From NCBI RefSeq assembly GCF_902148845.1, contig NW_021941229.1, positions 23,840,159-23,904,158 on the forward strand: a stretch of 64,000 nt of DNA, given 5' to 3'. How positions within the stretch are numbered: position 1 is the stretch's first letter; each line of letters begins with the position of its first letter. A model generated the notes under the pieces. The model did not search any database. It saw only the letters and a program-made list of their open reading frames with translations, and had not been told where the DNA came from. A program made the position numbers and the translations under genes. Of the stretch, positions 1 through 13,375 are shown one piece after another. Source of the DNA: Salarias fasciatus (taxonomy: Eukaryota; Chordata; Actinopteri; Blenniiformes; Blenniidae).

Positions 1-447
1 TCAACACAGGTGAATTGAAAATGTTACATACAGCACCTTTTATTAAAAAAAAAAACAACAAATCTTAAGGCAGTGCTAAGTCCTCAATGCCACATAAATA
101 CAGAGAAACAACGAACGCAGTGAGACAGTAGCTTAATATTACTATAGTTTAAATATATGAATCTCGTTTAGAGCAACTAACAACATTCTTTTCGTGGTCA
201 GGTCCAGGTGGGAGAGCGTGCAGAGAATTCTACCATCCACTTCAAGGACCTTCCAGCTCAGCAACATGTTTTGACATTAAAAAGAGAGCATCGGGGAAGA
301 CTGTACATTTAAAGAAGAAATGATACTGACGTGATTCTGCAGCGCTGGATGCTCGCAGCAAGTCGTCATGTTTAAAAACGGATGAGAAACTTCTCATCCG
401 CGATGCACAAATAAGCAGCAGAGGCTCAAAACTGCCGCTCCGTTTGC
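1..447 (-). other. uck1: uck1 3' UTR with poly(A) signal
   Basis: This is the sequence downstream of the uck1 stop codon on the minus strand. It has no convincing coding content. A minus-strand AATAAA (plus-strand TTTATT at 39-44) would end the transcript within the first 30 bases of the window, giving a 3' UTR of roughly 420-440 nt. The cleavage site itself is inferred. Confidence 0.6.
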
Positions 448-2917
448 TCAGTGCGGCCGGCTGCTGGGCTCCAGCAGGACTCGCTTCCCCGGCAGGTTGG
501 CGGCGCCGTTCGGCAGGTCGCTCTGCTCGCCGATGGCCCGCTTCAGGCTCCGCCCCTGGCCGTTCATGGAGCCGCGCTGCCACTTGCACAGGTCGCCGTT
601 CAGGATGTCCTGGATATGCTGCACGATGAGGTTGATAGCCACTGAGTGGACATGGAGAATGGGATTTTTAGTTAACTCTAAGTGTCCCTGAAGTGTTGGA
701 GAACGTGGAAAGTCAAAAGAAAGCACTGACCCATGTTATCGACTCCTCTGGGAATGATGACGTCTGCGTACTTCTTAGTCTGGAAGGAAGAAAACAATCT
801 TAAAAAAAGGTTCTGCTCGATAAAAAAAATCAATTTTAACACTCACTTCACATTTTATGTTGTTCAGATGGCAATTTGCTGTCTACACTGCTGAAGTGAC
901 TCCCGTGTGCAAAAGATGTGACGTGAGAAGTAAATATGGACGCTGCAGATAATGTGAGTAATTCTGGGGAAGTTGGAGCTCAGATTTCTACAAAAGAAGT
1001 TTAGGAATTGGGAGCACACTGATTTTCATGGAGCAGAATCTGTTCACTCTGGAAAGTAAACACGCAGCCACGTGAAGTTTTGTCCACTTTTAATTGAAAA
1101 TGTTGCACTTCTGTTGTATTTTGGGGGTCCGTTTACACGACGGCGGTTATCGGAGCCACTGAAAACGCAGCCTTTTTGAAAAGAAACTCTGCATAATTGG
1201 GGAAAAAACATATTTATTGATCTGTTTTGAATAAAAAAAGCTGTTGACTGTCATGAAGAAGGGACTGTCATACTTACCGGTAAGCAAAACTCCTCGAAGG
1301 CGGGCTTGACGAACGTCGTGTACTGACCGAGAATCTGCTCCAGGTCTCTCCCTCTGCTCATGTCTCGCAGGACTACGGAGAAAAATGAACGGCGGATCTC
1401 AACAGGACGGCAGCCGGAGCGGCGGTTTGCGGAGAAAGGTTGGGTACCTCTGCGAGACAGCCTGACGTCCGAGTCCGTGTCCACGAACAGCTTCATGTGA
1501 AACATGTCGCGCACCTTCTGCGGGTAGAAGACGAGGATCCCTTCGAAGAGCACGACGTCTGCCGGGTAAACCGTGATCCTGTCCTCTAACCTGTCGGCGC
1601 ACACGGGTGATCTCAGAGAAAAGCACTGAAGCACGAGAATGGAGGATTCTCACTGTTCTGTGTCTTTTCTACCTGGAATGGGTGACGAAGTCGTACGTCG
1701 GCACTTCAACCACAAGGCCCTCGGCGATATCCTTCAAGGTCTGGTACATTAACTCGGTATCAAATGCCTCTGCGACAGAAACAGAAGAGATGAGCAGAGT
1801 AAATATCTGTGGCCCATTTCCTTCAAGTAAACAAAGCTCAGATTTTCCAAAAGGTCCACTTGAACTTGAGACGACATTTCTTTTCAGTGCTTCTCCCTTC
1901 AAAGCTGGAATGTGACACACACACTGATGTTTCTGTAGATCACGTTTTTCTTGGGTGACAGGTCTTTAAACATGCCAATGTGCTTCAGTCTACACTCATG
2001 AATTTGAGTTATATGATGTAAATAACTCGGACGGAGCCCCATACATAGGGTGAAGAATTTACAGATCTGCCTAACAAAGATGCCAAATCAGTAAATATTC
2101 TCACTCACGCCTCTTCAGGGAAGACTTTCTCTTTCACTTTGACGTGTGCAGTGTGATTATCAAAACTCATTTTGACAGCTCATCCTCTGGTTCCTCTGGA
2201 GCTTTTCTACCTTGTGCACCATGACTTCAGTGACCTACTTTCAGAGGCAGAGCATGCTCTGGCAGCGTACCTGGATGATCAAAGTTGTACTGGCCTTTCA
2301 GGGCCTTGGCCTTCTGGTCTGGGGTCAGGACTTTGTAGAAGCAGTCCTGACTCACGATAACCACCTTCCTCTGGCGGTGGTCCACCATGTGCTGCCCCAG
2401 CAGCTCCATGATCTTGGCGCAGACTGTAGACTGTACGAACGGAGCAACGAGTCACATTTCCTGCTCTGATAAGTGCGACCAGTCCGTTGGAGTCATTTCA
2501 AAACACAACAGCTGAATGAGTGAAAGGAACAGAAATCTTAAAATGTCATTTTTAGCATCTCTCAAGTTTAATGACAGTCAGCTGACTTCCTGCTGCAGCT
2601 GTCACGAGCCATGAAATGTCACTATGTGACACATATAAATGTGCGAATATATACACAGAACAAATGAAAAAGCTTCACTAACAAAGGGGTAAAAAAAAAA
2701 AAACGCGTAATGCCGAAATACTGCGGATATTTTAGATATTGGGTTAATTTTGGCGCTTCTGTCGCACATTAAGAAGCTACCGGAAGATGCTAGCTGTCGC
2801 TGTGAGGCTGTAATGAACCGTCCTGACCTTCCCGCTGGCCGTTCCCCCGCTGACTCCTATCAAAAAGGGGTGATGCCGAGGCCGCTCGGCCTCCCCGGAG
2901 GCTCCCGAACCGTCCAT
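448..2917 (-). CDS. uck1: uridine-cytidine kinase 1
   Basis: Phosphorylates uridine and cytidine to UMP and CMP with ATP, the entry step of pyrimidine salvage in the cytosol. There are seven coding exons on the minus strand: 2828-2917, 2271-2430, 1673-1769, 1448-1590, 1278-1372, 731-779 and 448-641. All have GT-AG borders and matching phases, giving 275 aa (human UCK1 277). The P-loop [12 protein letters not shown] spans the exon 1-2 junction. It is followed by [53 protein letters not shown] and the terminal SSRPH. The segment [12 protein letters not shown] matches UCK1 (ILNGDICKWHRG) rather than UCK2. The start follows the UCK1 pattern of a short acidic N-terminus before the P-loop. The promoter just upstream carries a TCTCGCGAGA site. 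Confidence 0.95.
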
Positions 2918-3075
2918 GGCGGTCTGGCTAGGAGGAGGAGGACGACAGAAGGCTGGAGGTGCGCTAGCTGTGCTAACTGCTGGAGTGACACCGCGCCGCT
3001 CTCGCGAGAACTGACGAGAACTGTCAAAACAACGTGCTCCAGACGTGACGTCACACGAAAACAAACCATCGGGTT
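2918..3075 (-). promoter_or_regulatory. uck1: uck1 CpG-rich promoter with CGCG element
   Basis: The stretch upstream of the uck1 start is rich in CG dinucleotides, unlike the AT-rich DNA beyond 3075. At 3000-3009 lies a perfect TCTCGCGAGA palindrome, about 85 nt before the start codon. This CGCG element is a known promoter motif bound by BANP/Kaiso-type factors and is typical of TATA-less housekeeping promoters. The transcription start is not defined. Confidence 0.6.
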
Positions 3076-3785
3076 ATTTTTATTCTAGTTCTGAAATGTT
3101 TTAAAAATAAACTGATGAAAAAGGCGAAATTCAAAAACATGAATATAATTTTGTGCTGTATTAGATTTTCTGTGTTTTCAATTATGATTTCAAACATAGT
3201 TGATCAGTATCCCCCACTTAATAAAATAGCGGTATTTATCCATCACATTAGTAGTGAACAACACTATCTCTGTAACACCGTTTTAAAAACAGACACCTGC
3301 TCTTTTCACTGTTGATTTCCTTTAAAATAACCACAATTGACAATGTAGTTTAAAAACAGGATGATAACCTCTATTTCAGTAGGATGGGGACAGAGATCAT
3401 AATAATAAAGAAAATGCAAAAAAAAAAAAAAAGTCTAAACAGTAGGAATTGAAAACTTAACTCTTTGCTCAAAATGACAAATGCAATTAAAAAGCCGAGT
3501 GTTTAATTTAACATAAATACACTTATCTTACACTTTACAAAGAGATGATAAATTGTAGAGACCTCTTTAATCATCTTTCCTGCAAAAGACACTTCCTGAT
3601 CTGGTATTTTTATATCTGCTTTATACAGAATAATGTCTCAGAGATCGGGTGAGAAAAGCCACAAGCATGATTCATTTTAGTCCCATAGGCAGCTACTGAA
3701 TCCGCATCCTGCAGACACACAGAATAAACCAGCAAACAGGTTCCTCCTTCAGTTTGTCACACAGAGTATAAACACATTACAAACT
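3076..3785. other. intergenic uck1-dnlz
   Basis: AT-rich spacer between the dnlz stop and the uck1 promoter. I see only short A runs and no supported gene. The dnlz transcript should end near its right border, because AATAAA (minus strand, 3785-3790) overlaps the dnlz stop codon. Confidence 0.5.
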
Positions 3786-5201
3786 TTATTGCTTTTCTGG
3801 CTCATTGTCTGTCCGTTCTGTGTCTTTTCCATTTTGTGGATTATTTTTTCTGGATTCATCCAACACAACCTCGAGAGCAGCGCTGCCCTCCACCCGCCTC
3901 ACAGTCTCTCCTTTGGCAGCCAGGATTTCCTCGATGTTCCTGAAGCAAAAAGCAACATATACAATGCTCCAGACGTGACACAGCAGAACAGAACATTCAG
4001 ATGGATGTGTCTCTGTGCGTTTCCTCCTGTATTGGACTGGTGAAGTACATAAAATGGAAACAGCCTTCCCTTTTTGTTTCTGCGGCATATACTGTATTAA
4101 AGACAGACATTACAGAGTCGAGGGTACCACCCACCTCTTCCCCTCCAGGTCAGAGAACCAGGAGAGATTATCAGCGATGATGTGATGGTTCTTACATCCC
4201 GAACACGTGACGATCACGACACCTTTGTGGTACGCCAACTTAGAGATCTTCTGCATGGACCTGGTGGAGCAAACCTGCAGATAAGACAAAAACAAATGTG
4301 TTACATTGAATAAGAGTCTTTCTCATGGTGCAAAAAGAGGCAGATGAGGCTAATCAGAGACCCAGTTTACATGGGTGTTTTTTTTTTTTGTCTCCATGTT
4401 GACTGTCGGTGTAAATGCAGGTAGGTGAGTGAGTGACTGTTTGTCCTGTGATGGACTGGTCCAGAGATGCACCCTGTCTTTCACATCTGGTTGTATCGGT
4501 GGATGCATCATACTAGTAGGAGTTTGATTAAATAATCAAATTACTCACAAAATAATGCAAAACTAACCAAAAATTGCACATAGTTCAACCTTTACAGTAA
4601 AAACGCGCTCAAGCCCAGTTTAAAATCTGCCTGTACATTATGACATTGTACTGGTGTTGTAGTACTCAAGACGGTTTGGGTCTCGACTGCAAGACGGAAT
4701 ATTACAGTCCTATATTACAATATATTCCAAATGAAATCTAAATGATGACCTAATTAATTGTGATGAACTCTTTAGAAGTGCTTGAAACTTTACAGATTAA
4801 TACTTTATCACACACGACTGTGACCTGAGTGTGAAACTTGTGAAACACTGAAGACATTAAACACACACTCCGTTTGTTTGTTCTACCTTGCAGGTGTAAA
4901 CCAGCTGATAGTGAGTCGACTCGATCTTTCCCACAGCATCGCTCCTGACCCCCGGTGAGGTGGAAACTCCTCTGTGAGGCCAGAGACCCGCTGCACGTGC
5001 CTGAGGACGAGGCGACAGCTGATGAAACCTCCTCCTCCTCGAGCTGCAGGTTTCTACCGGGGGCGGAGAGCAGGCGCAGCCGAGTCCGGACGCTCCTGCG
5101 CGGCTGTCGAAGGACCGGAGCAGCGGCCTGGCGGCGCCGCAAATCCCGGAGGAAGCGACGCTCCGGTAGGTTTGTAAAAGCGACATGACCGATGAGTTCA
5201 A
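3786..5201 (-). CDS. dnlz: DNL-type zinc finger protein (mitochondrial Hsp70 escort, Tim15/Zim17/HEP)
   Basis: Keeps mitochondrial Hsp70 (mortalin) soluble and active in the matrix. Three minus-strand exons with matching phases: 4887-5201, 4135-4274 and 3786-3939. Exon 1 encodes an Arg/Ser-rich N-terminus of about 90 residues suited to a mitochondrial targeting peptide, then HYQLVYTCK. Exon 2 continues [12 protein letters not shown], so the first zinc pair is CKVC; the second is CSGC, followed by the family signature [14 protein letters not shown]. Exon 3 gives [18 protein letters not shown] and an acidic tail. Two in-frame ATGs exist, at 5201 and 5186, giving 202 or 197 aa. I cannot choose between them, and the longer form is drawn. 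The stop codon TAA is part of an AATAAA. Human DNLZ shares the zinc core nearly residue for residue. Confidence 0.93.
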
Positions 5202-7120
5202 ACGTTCCGGTGTGGTTTATTTACGTGAGCGCTACACACGGAAGTGACGACAACACGTATTCCTAGATTTTCATAATAAAACCCTGTTGCTGATCCTCTG
5301 GAATTTGTTTTATTTTTTTTTGGATGCGGAATGTTTAAAATCGTTGCTACTTTTATGTCAGTATTTTTTCAAAGAAATGAATATATCACTAACATATTCA
5401 CCCACAATGTCAGCATGTCAACAAAATGCTCAGTTTCCATCAAAATTCCATCAAATCAGTCTTTTTCGTTATTATTAATCAAATCAACCTTTATTGAATA
5501 GTAAAACTACTGAACTATATTTACTCAACCATGCCTGTTTCAACCTTAAACATTTTTAAGTGTTGTGTTGGGTTGCTTGGTTGATATCAGCTTCCCTTTC
5601 CTCATGGACCATGATAGTTTCAATCACTTCATTGTTTGCCCTTTGTGTTTCTTTACTTTTCTTTAAATTTGCTAATAGATAACAAGGTTCTGTCTGCAGA
5701 CCAGAAAGGAAGATTTCCAGAAAGTTCAAGAACTGCAGTCAGTGTGAAACCTGAGGCCGCTGACTCATCCTTGTGCATTCACGTGCAGCTTTTATGAATT
5801 CATTTGCTCAAAGAAAGGTTATGCAAATAAGGATGAGGAAATGTTGATTTTGTGTTATAAGATTAAACAAAAAATAATTAAAAAAAAACTCTATATATTC
5901 ATATGTTGGAAGACAACGATCCTAAACCCGCTCAGGTAATCATTCCACTCTGCAACAGCCAATGTGTTGCTTCAAACTTTTAATTTTTTCTAGGAACGTT
6001 CATTTCTTATTCATGAAACTTCAACTTAGACCAGCATTTATTATTAAGCAGGACCAATCCTGTAATTTTAGACACGCTGTGATGCCTCTGTTCAGGAGCT
6101 AAATGAAGCTGAGCACATTTGCCACAGTGCTTGATAATGAATGTGTCTAATGTCTGCAATACTGAGTAAAGCTGGCATTACAAGCCTGAACCAGTCTGCA
6201 TCTACAAATGAAATGTGACAATCTCTCCCAGAATGCTGCATAAAACCAGTCGGCCTTGCATCTTAAATTGTGCAAGTGTACACAGGAGAACAGGTGAAGT
6301 GGTGCCGTTAAAAATGTATTATGTGCATCTGAACTTTGTTTAGGAAATAGTATTCCTACCTTACTTTCACAAACATTTTTATTAACCTGCTTTCTTACTT
6401 GTAACACCTTTATTCAATACATTTTCAGTGATTGTAATTAAAATGACAAAAAATAAATAATTGAAAGTGTGCATGAGACTTTATTTATCACACATCAGGA
6501 AATTCAATGATCACAACAGCTTCACAGAGATCAGCAAAAAGAATATGTAGACTATATATGTAGTTTTTCACAAAATATGAATGATACTAGTACTCCGTAT
6601 TAATTATAAGACATAAAACCTGACTGTACAGGAAATGGATGACGCACAAGGTGCTCATATGAAATCCTCCCTATAAATAAATATTAAAAAGAAGAGCGCA
6701 AAGGATCAAGAAGAAGAAAAAGCAAACAAAGTAGTTAAGAAAAACAGTTGCCTAAACCACACAACATATCAACTGAGAATCAGTTTTGACTCAAGATAGT
6801 GGATTAATTTTTCCTAAAAAATGGCCAAAGAACAAAAGTGAATTAAAAGAATTGTCCGTAGAGTTCCAGAGGTGGGACTCATGAAAAACCTTCACACTGT
6901 CACAAAGGTTGATATCCATAAAATGAAAAAGAATTAGTAATACACTATTACAACATGAAGCACTTGTATGGTCCAGCTATGGTTTAGTTGGTCGACTGGT
7001 CAAGTCTCAATAGGAAGGTTCAAGTTCAAGTTATCATAATTTTCATTTATTGATTTCTTTACTTATTTATCTTTTTATTTTTTACAGCGGCTGTTGTGTG
7101 TGCTCTTATTGTGACGACTA
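5202..7120. other. intergenic dnlz-lrrc8a, no gene seen
   Basis: AT-rich DNA between two divergently transcribed genes. I see no spliced coding exon, RNA gene or clear transposon end. Short open frames here lack family features. Confidence 0.4.
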
Positions 7121-7404
7121 CATGGTGAACTACTTCCGGCGGAGCGCGCCGCCGCGGCTGTGCTCTCCGTGTGCACGCGCTGACGGACCCACTTGGCTTG
7201 TGTCTCCGCGCGCGGTGTTGTTCCTCCTTCAGGTGCAGCTCGAGGCTCCGGCCCGGCGTCCCCCCCTCTCTCTCCCTCCCAGCGGCTGAAGCCCCCCCGG
7301 CCCGGGCTGAAGACTCCCGGCCTGAAGCCCCCGGAGGCCCGGCCGGAGAGAAATGTGTCCCCCGCGCGCGGGGGAGGCGAGAGACGGCAGCGCGGATAAA
7401 ACAG
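7121..7404 (+). promoter_or_regulatory. lrrc8a: lrrc8a CpG island and probable non-coding exon 1
   Basis: A sharp switch from AT-rich to very CG-rich DNA begins near 7130 and continues to about 7500. A good donor (AAACAG followed by GTGGGT) at 7404/7405 would let a 5' UTR exon join the coding exon whose acceptor is at 13863. The island is the only promoter-like region upstream of lrrc8a in the window. The exon start is not defined and other 5' exons may exist. Confidence 0.5.
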
Positions 7405-10400
7405 GTGGGTCCTCCTCCCGCGGCGGGCTGTAGCTCTCCGGCTAGCCGCGGCCGCTTCGCGCCGCAGACGGCTAACCGGGCAGCGGGGAGGGACGCCGCT
7501 CACCCCCGCACTGCCAAAGGTCGCAGTCCAGCTTAGATTACATCTGACTGCTCCACTGACTCCGCCTAATCCAGGTTCAGATCAGATCACTTAATAATCT
7601 CCATCTTTTCCACTGAGATTTGTTTGATTTAAGGCCGATGGGCTGTTTTGATATTCATCAAAGTGTTTATGCTGAAGAAGACAAAAAGTCGAAAATTGTC
7701 CTGAATTACGTTGTTTCGAGTCCAGAAAAATGAATGAATTAAATACAAAGTGTTTTTTTTTTTGTCTTAATCTTGGTTCCATAATCTGACAGTATTTTTT
7801 TTTTGTTTTCTGCTTCTTAAAGGAAGGAAGCATAACTCAGACACAGATCCAGAACAAATGATAATGTAATAATAATGTAATGGTTTGAAATCATTTACCA
7901 ATAATTTAATTTCTGCTTTAAATAACATTGTAGTGGTTACAAAACAAAATGAAATTATATTATTAAACAAAAAAAAAAGTACACAATGAGGCAAACAAAT
8001 TATTTTCTGAACACTGAATTGTATTTTCATGCCATCACTTGGCAAATGTTTGTCCAATTTTCTCAACTTTTTATAGAATATATTATCTTTTAGTCAGTAA
8101 TATTTTGAAATGTGTCTCTTCACATAAATCTCTTGTGCAACATCCAGACAAACTTCTTGTTTCCGGGTATTTTAAACCAATTCCTAGTTCTTGGTGACTT
8201 CATCCAGTATGTGTCTGTAATCTTTCTGAGGAACATTTCAGGGAAGGTGTTTAGTATTTGTCATTTACAATTTTCCAAATTTCTTCACAAAGAAACGTCC
8301 AAATGCAAAAAAAACGGGGTCAAATGTTACAAGCTTCTTTTATGTTCCAGCCTGTACAGCGGCGGGTTTTCTCTAGGTATCCTGGTGCATTTAATTTATT
8401 TTAATTTAATTCAGTGGTGCTTAAATTAAGGGTCACGGGTTTCTGAATTTAGAAGTATGAATGTTTTCGATGTTGGACAGAAGGGTGTGTGTGATGCTGA
8501 AGGCTCTGGGACGGCGAGGGTGAGAGGAGAGTCGATGAGGTCTGGAGGAGCGAGGTCTTCCCAACATAACGCCCCCCTTTCAATTTGTGAGAAGAAATAA
8601 GCTTAGATTGAATATATAACTCTTTAGTGTGATTGACAACAATCGAAAAAGAACAGTGTTTTCTTACAGAAAATGTTTTGGAAATGATTTCTGTTTACAT
8701 GGAAACAACAAACGCCGTCAGTGATGTAGATGTCAGGTGCTGGAAATGCGATCACATGCATTCTTTATTATTTCTATATCTACTGCATTTTTGCTTCTAT
8801 TTGAGTAGAATTTAAGAAATCTAGTAGAAGTTGTCACTATAGTCTACCTTCTTCCAACAACAGCAAAATCAGATCATATTCATATTAGCTGTTGTATTCA
8901 TTACTAAGCACTTTAGGAACTGGTGGCTTTAACATTGTTTTTAATAAGTGTTGTTTCAGTTGTGTGTGTGTGTGTATGTGTGTGTCAGTCAGCAGCAGTG
9001 CTAATTAAATGGAACAGTACCAGTTTTTCTGGTCTGGTTTAGACGCCCCACCGTGTCCGCTCGGTCTCTTGCTGCCTGGCGTCGGTGTTCCCTGTTTGGG
9101 TCGACGAGCTGCGATCACAGGCTGTTCCTGTTTGGTCAGATGGTCTGTCCACAAGCATCCCACCCTTTCAGTACACACCCCCTGCTCACGCTCCTGTGGA
9201 TGTTGAAACTACAGGACAACTGTAAGAACACATAAAAAGATCAATACTCATTTAAGAGAGAACTTAACATTAGAATTCTTTGGGTTTTTTTTTTTTTTTA
9301 ATAATGCAGTGTTTTTAACTCTGGTTTTATGCTGAACTGGTGTGAAACATAAGGTTCTTGGACCAAAAGAGGCTCCAAAAACAAATAAAAAATCTTAGGT
9401 TCTCAATTTAAAGGTTGTTTAAGCACCTTTTTTACTGGTCCGGCCCATTCAAGATGAGATTGAGTTCGTGGCTTCTTAACTAAAATCTTGAACTCTGATT
9501 GGCCGAAATGTTAGAGTGAAGCCAAAGTTTGGTGCAGAATCCTGCTGTGACTGACATCAGAGGCAGTGTGCAGTTTCCCCTCTGTGCTCTAGATCTTAGA
9601 AAACGTCTTCTTGTGGTTTGATTTCACTCTCATCAGGGTCATGGACTGAAACGGTTTCATGAATATTTCAGTTCAGTTTTGATGGTTTCTTTTTTTTTTT
9701 TTTCATTGTCAAGAAGACAGTAAAGAAGTTAGTGGATTGGTGATGTCTTCGGCTGTTTAGACTTTGAACGCCATTTCAGGGTGTGTTCACACTCAGTCCA
9801 GTTCAAACAAACTCTCCTACAATGTGTGTGTGTGTGTGTGTGTGTAAAGGGGAAGAAAGCTGGCATGTGTTAAATGAGGGTGGAGAAAACTTGCAGGTGT
9901 CTCTCGGTCTTTACTGTTAATTTTTATTTCTGTGCATCGTGAAGTAGTTCTTTTTTGCCTCCTTTACATTTTCCAGAGTCCAGTAGTGAGTTAATAGACT
10001 AATTAGCCTTTTATCTCTTATCTGTGTTTCTATTTTCCGGGCCACCCATCCTGTTTTGGGGAGGAACACCAGATGTTCCGCGGTGGTTTCACTTTGGTCG
10101 TTCGCTGGCGAAGCCTGGAAGACGTGACATGCTCCTCAGAGCTGTGACCCTTCTGTCCCGCCTGTGGAGGATTTTCCTCTGCTGGTATTTGAGTGGGAGA
10201 TGCGGTGTGTGTTGTAAACAGGCGCGTCGGTGCACCTCTCCGTTTGGCTTCGGCTGTGACACTCCAGTGTCCTTGAGGGGAATGAGCTGGCCCTGGAACA
10301 TATTCGCTCGTGCAGCAGCAGCAAGGTTCACCTGCGCCCCCTCAGCCTCGCCAACAACAGGCACAAAAGCGGCTCTGTTTGAGACACGGGTTCGGTGGAA

Positions 10401-11662
10401 ATGTTCCAGGACACTTTTAACAGTAAACCAGACACTGAGGGGACGTATACCCAGAGCCGGGCCGGTTCCCGTCCAGGTTTTCATTGGGACGTCGTGTCGC
10501 TCTGGCTTCGGTGAAGTGGTGAGCCCGGCTGTTTCGGTTCCTCTTTGTTTGAGATTGTGGACGTCTGGTGTAAGAAGACGGAGACTGTGATTTCTCAGAC
10601 AAGATAAGCTGCTTCCAGGCGGCTGTTTGTTTTCCTGTGCCAGCAGGACTCGGCGATGTTCTCTGGAAGAGATTCCAGTGAACTATTCTGATGAAGGCGA
10701 CCTGTGACCGGTGTTTGTTATAGTTTTATTGTTCTGCTCGGCATCATGACGCTTCTTTAAGGACTTGGCACTTTGCCGTTATATTGTCTTTGTAGTGTAA
10801 CTTGTCAGTCGCTCTATCGGTGCGTCCGGCTTCATTATTTATCTGCAGTTTGAATAAACAGACACACCTTTGTTGAAACTCTCTGCTGTTAATGGAAAGT
10901 TATAAATGTGATGGAATTATTTCACATAACCTGGTTTTAATGGCTGTTAATCTGGTTTTAAATAATTATCTCCAGCGGTCCATCATGCAAACTCCACACA
11001 GAACAGCCTTGATTTAAGTATTGATTGATTTAAGATCAGATATTATCCCGTTGTTCTTTAATGCCCCGTGAACGATCACAGTCGGAGGCCTTTTGGCAGC
11101 TGTAAGTCCTGAGCTGGTCTGAAGCCCGACAGATGAGCCTCTCAGGGCCCGCCGTTCTGGTTTGCACTGGATTAAACAATGTGGTTTTTGTGACCACTTC
11201 ACTCGACCGGCTATCCTCTTTCCTCGGCCTCCTGTGGTTCGGTCCAGCAGACAGACTCACAGTTTGAAAGGACTTTTTTTTCTTCCTCTACTTCTGTCAG
11301 TTTTTGAGTTTTTTTGCTGCACAGCTGAATTAATCCACGTGAACTTCTCCATATATCTGCTGCAGACGAGAACATTTATCTGCCGGTAGTTTGATCCCCT
11401 GCTTCCCTGTTCTGGGGTTGACGGTAACAGTTACTCTGGGAGGAAGTCGCCTTTTTGAGGCGGACGCGGATGAACTTTGACACGCCGGCACAGTTTTTTC
11501 AGTTTTGTATTTTCCGGTGATCAGATGCGTTCTCACACTGTTTCATTTCCGTTTCTCTGAAATAGTTTTGTTTTAGTCGTTGCTCAGATTGTTTCTCTTG
11601 ATTTTGTTGATTTAACAACAGAAAATCCCTTAAAGGCCGTAGCCGTCGCGTCTGCTTTGAGG

Positions 11663-12678
11663 CAGAGTCCTGCACGGGTCCAATTTTCAAGACCCGCCCT
11701 GGCCCGACCCGGGGACGTACAAACCCGCAACCGAACCGCAAACCCGCACATCAGCCCGATGAGTACCGCGACCCGATTCGACCCGTCGAAACACGACCCG
11801 CAGCCCGACCCGTAACCCGTATTTAAAGTCATCATTTTGGGTCACAATGTCTGCATCATACAGCACATCGCCACAGTTCAGGTGCCAGTGGCTAAACAAC
11901 GCACCTGAATGAAGCAGCTCTTCTAATAAAAGCCTGACTTCAGTCATGAATCATCAGCCCTGCTGTTCTTCTCCCATACCACTGTAAAAACACTTGTTTG
12001 TTACGTTTAATGCTTTTAAACTTTTAATCTCTTAAAGGGAACTTTACGTGTGTAGTAGATTTACTTTCTGTCCAGACTTGAGCGGCGTTCAGCAGTTACG
12101 AGCCGTGACATGTTTAGAATCCATCGAGGAGAAAAGTAATCTATCAGGGAAACACTGTGATGTTTGAACACTTCAGGAACATTACAAAGTGATAGTTGTA
12201 CGTTTTATCCATTTATTTCTCAAATATCTAAATAGCGATTAACTGTTTTGGAAGTGGCGCTTGTTAGACGGCGGCAGACCGTTTGATGCTCTCGTCCAAT
12301 CACAAACTGTGTTATTAGATGGCGAAACACGATTAAACAGCTGAGCCAATGACTGTCACAAAATAGCGGAAGCGACCCTCAGAGAGTAAATAATGACCAA
12401 GATAGTTTTCTGTAGTTTGCTCAACTAACTGAAAAGCCCGGAAATGGATGCAGAAGAGACGCGGTGCAGCTGCAGGCAGTCGCAGCAGAGGGATCACGTC
12501 ACAACGTTTTTATTTTATTTATTATTTTATATTGATTCTCATGAGTCAATCTACAACTCACAACCCGACCCGCAAGGTATTTTTCCCACCCAGATCCGAA
12601 CCCGAGAAAAAAAAAGCTTTTAAAAACCACCTGCAAATCAGCTGTTTTTGCGGGTACCCGACCCAGTGCAGGACTCTG
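11663..12678. mobile_element. non-autonomous hAT element with 8-bp target duplication
   Basis: The ends are inverted copies: CAGAGTCCTGCAC at the left and GTGCAGGACTCTG at the right. Both are followed inward by ACCCG/CGGGT-rich subterminal repeats. The element is flanked by the same 8 bases, CTTTGAGG (11655-11662 and 12679-12686), the target duplication size of hAT transposons. The 1016-bp interior has no transposase-like coding. It lies in the lrrc8a 5' intron. Confidence 0.9.
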
Positions 12679-13375
12679 CTTTGAGGGCAGGAGTCTGGAG
12701 AACTGCTGCGTATCGGGACAGGTGGAGAAACAGACCTGCTCAGACACGCTTCCTGTTTTAATAACGCCGACCCTTTTGGATCTGGCTCGGCTTGCAGTTT
12801 GTGTCAGCAGCGCATGCAGAACGTCCGCCGTTTCCCTGACGCGCAGCACTTTATGCGGCAGATACAATGACCACAACACTTCTGCTTCTAATTTTGTAAC
12901 CTCAAAATTTGAACGTGCTGATTGGGCCGGTTGAGGTGGTGACGACGACTGCACTTTGTTCAGGATGTGCTACTATGCTTGAACTTGAACTTAGAAAGAG
13001 GTTTGTTACATTATAGTGAATGTTCATGTTGACATTGAGCAGAATTTTGGACTGTTTATATTCTAGGAACTGAAAAAAATGAAAGGAAAGTTAGAAAAAG
13101 TAAGGAAAATTATTGAATTAAAGGCATTTTTTTGCTTTTTTACATTAGTTTTCTTAGCATTTTGGGTGTCGTATAAACGTACTTACGTGCAGTACTAGGA
13201 GTCACTGAAAATGCATATTTACAAAAGTGCTCTGATTCCACTCCTGTCCCTGTCGAAAAGGGGAGATTTTTCTAAAACACTGCTACTGCACATGCGCACC
13301 ACGGCTGTACTGAACACTTCTTCTGCACATACGTGAGAGCGTTTAATATATTGTTCTCTGCGTGCATGTGTGAGT

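Noticed and set aside
10024-10590. 188-codon plus-strand open frame in the lrrc8a 5' intron
   Set aside because: No recognisable domain, no splice or promoter context, and overlapping opposite-strand frames are equally open.
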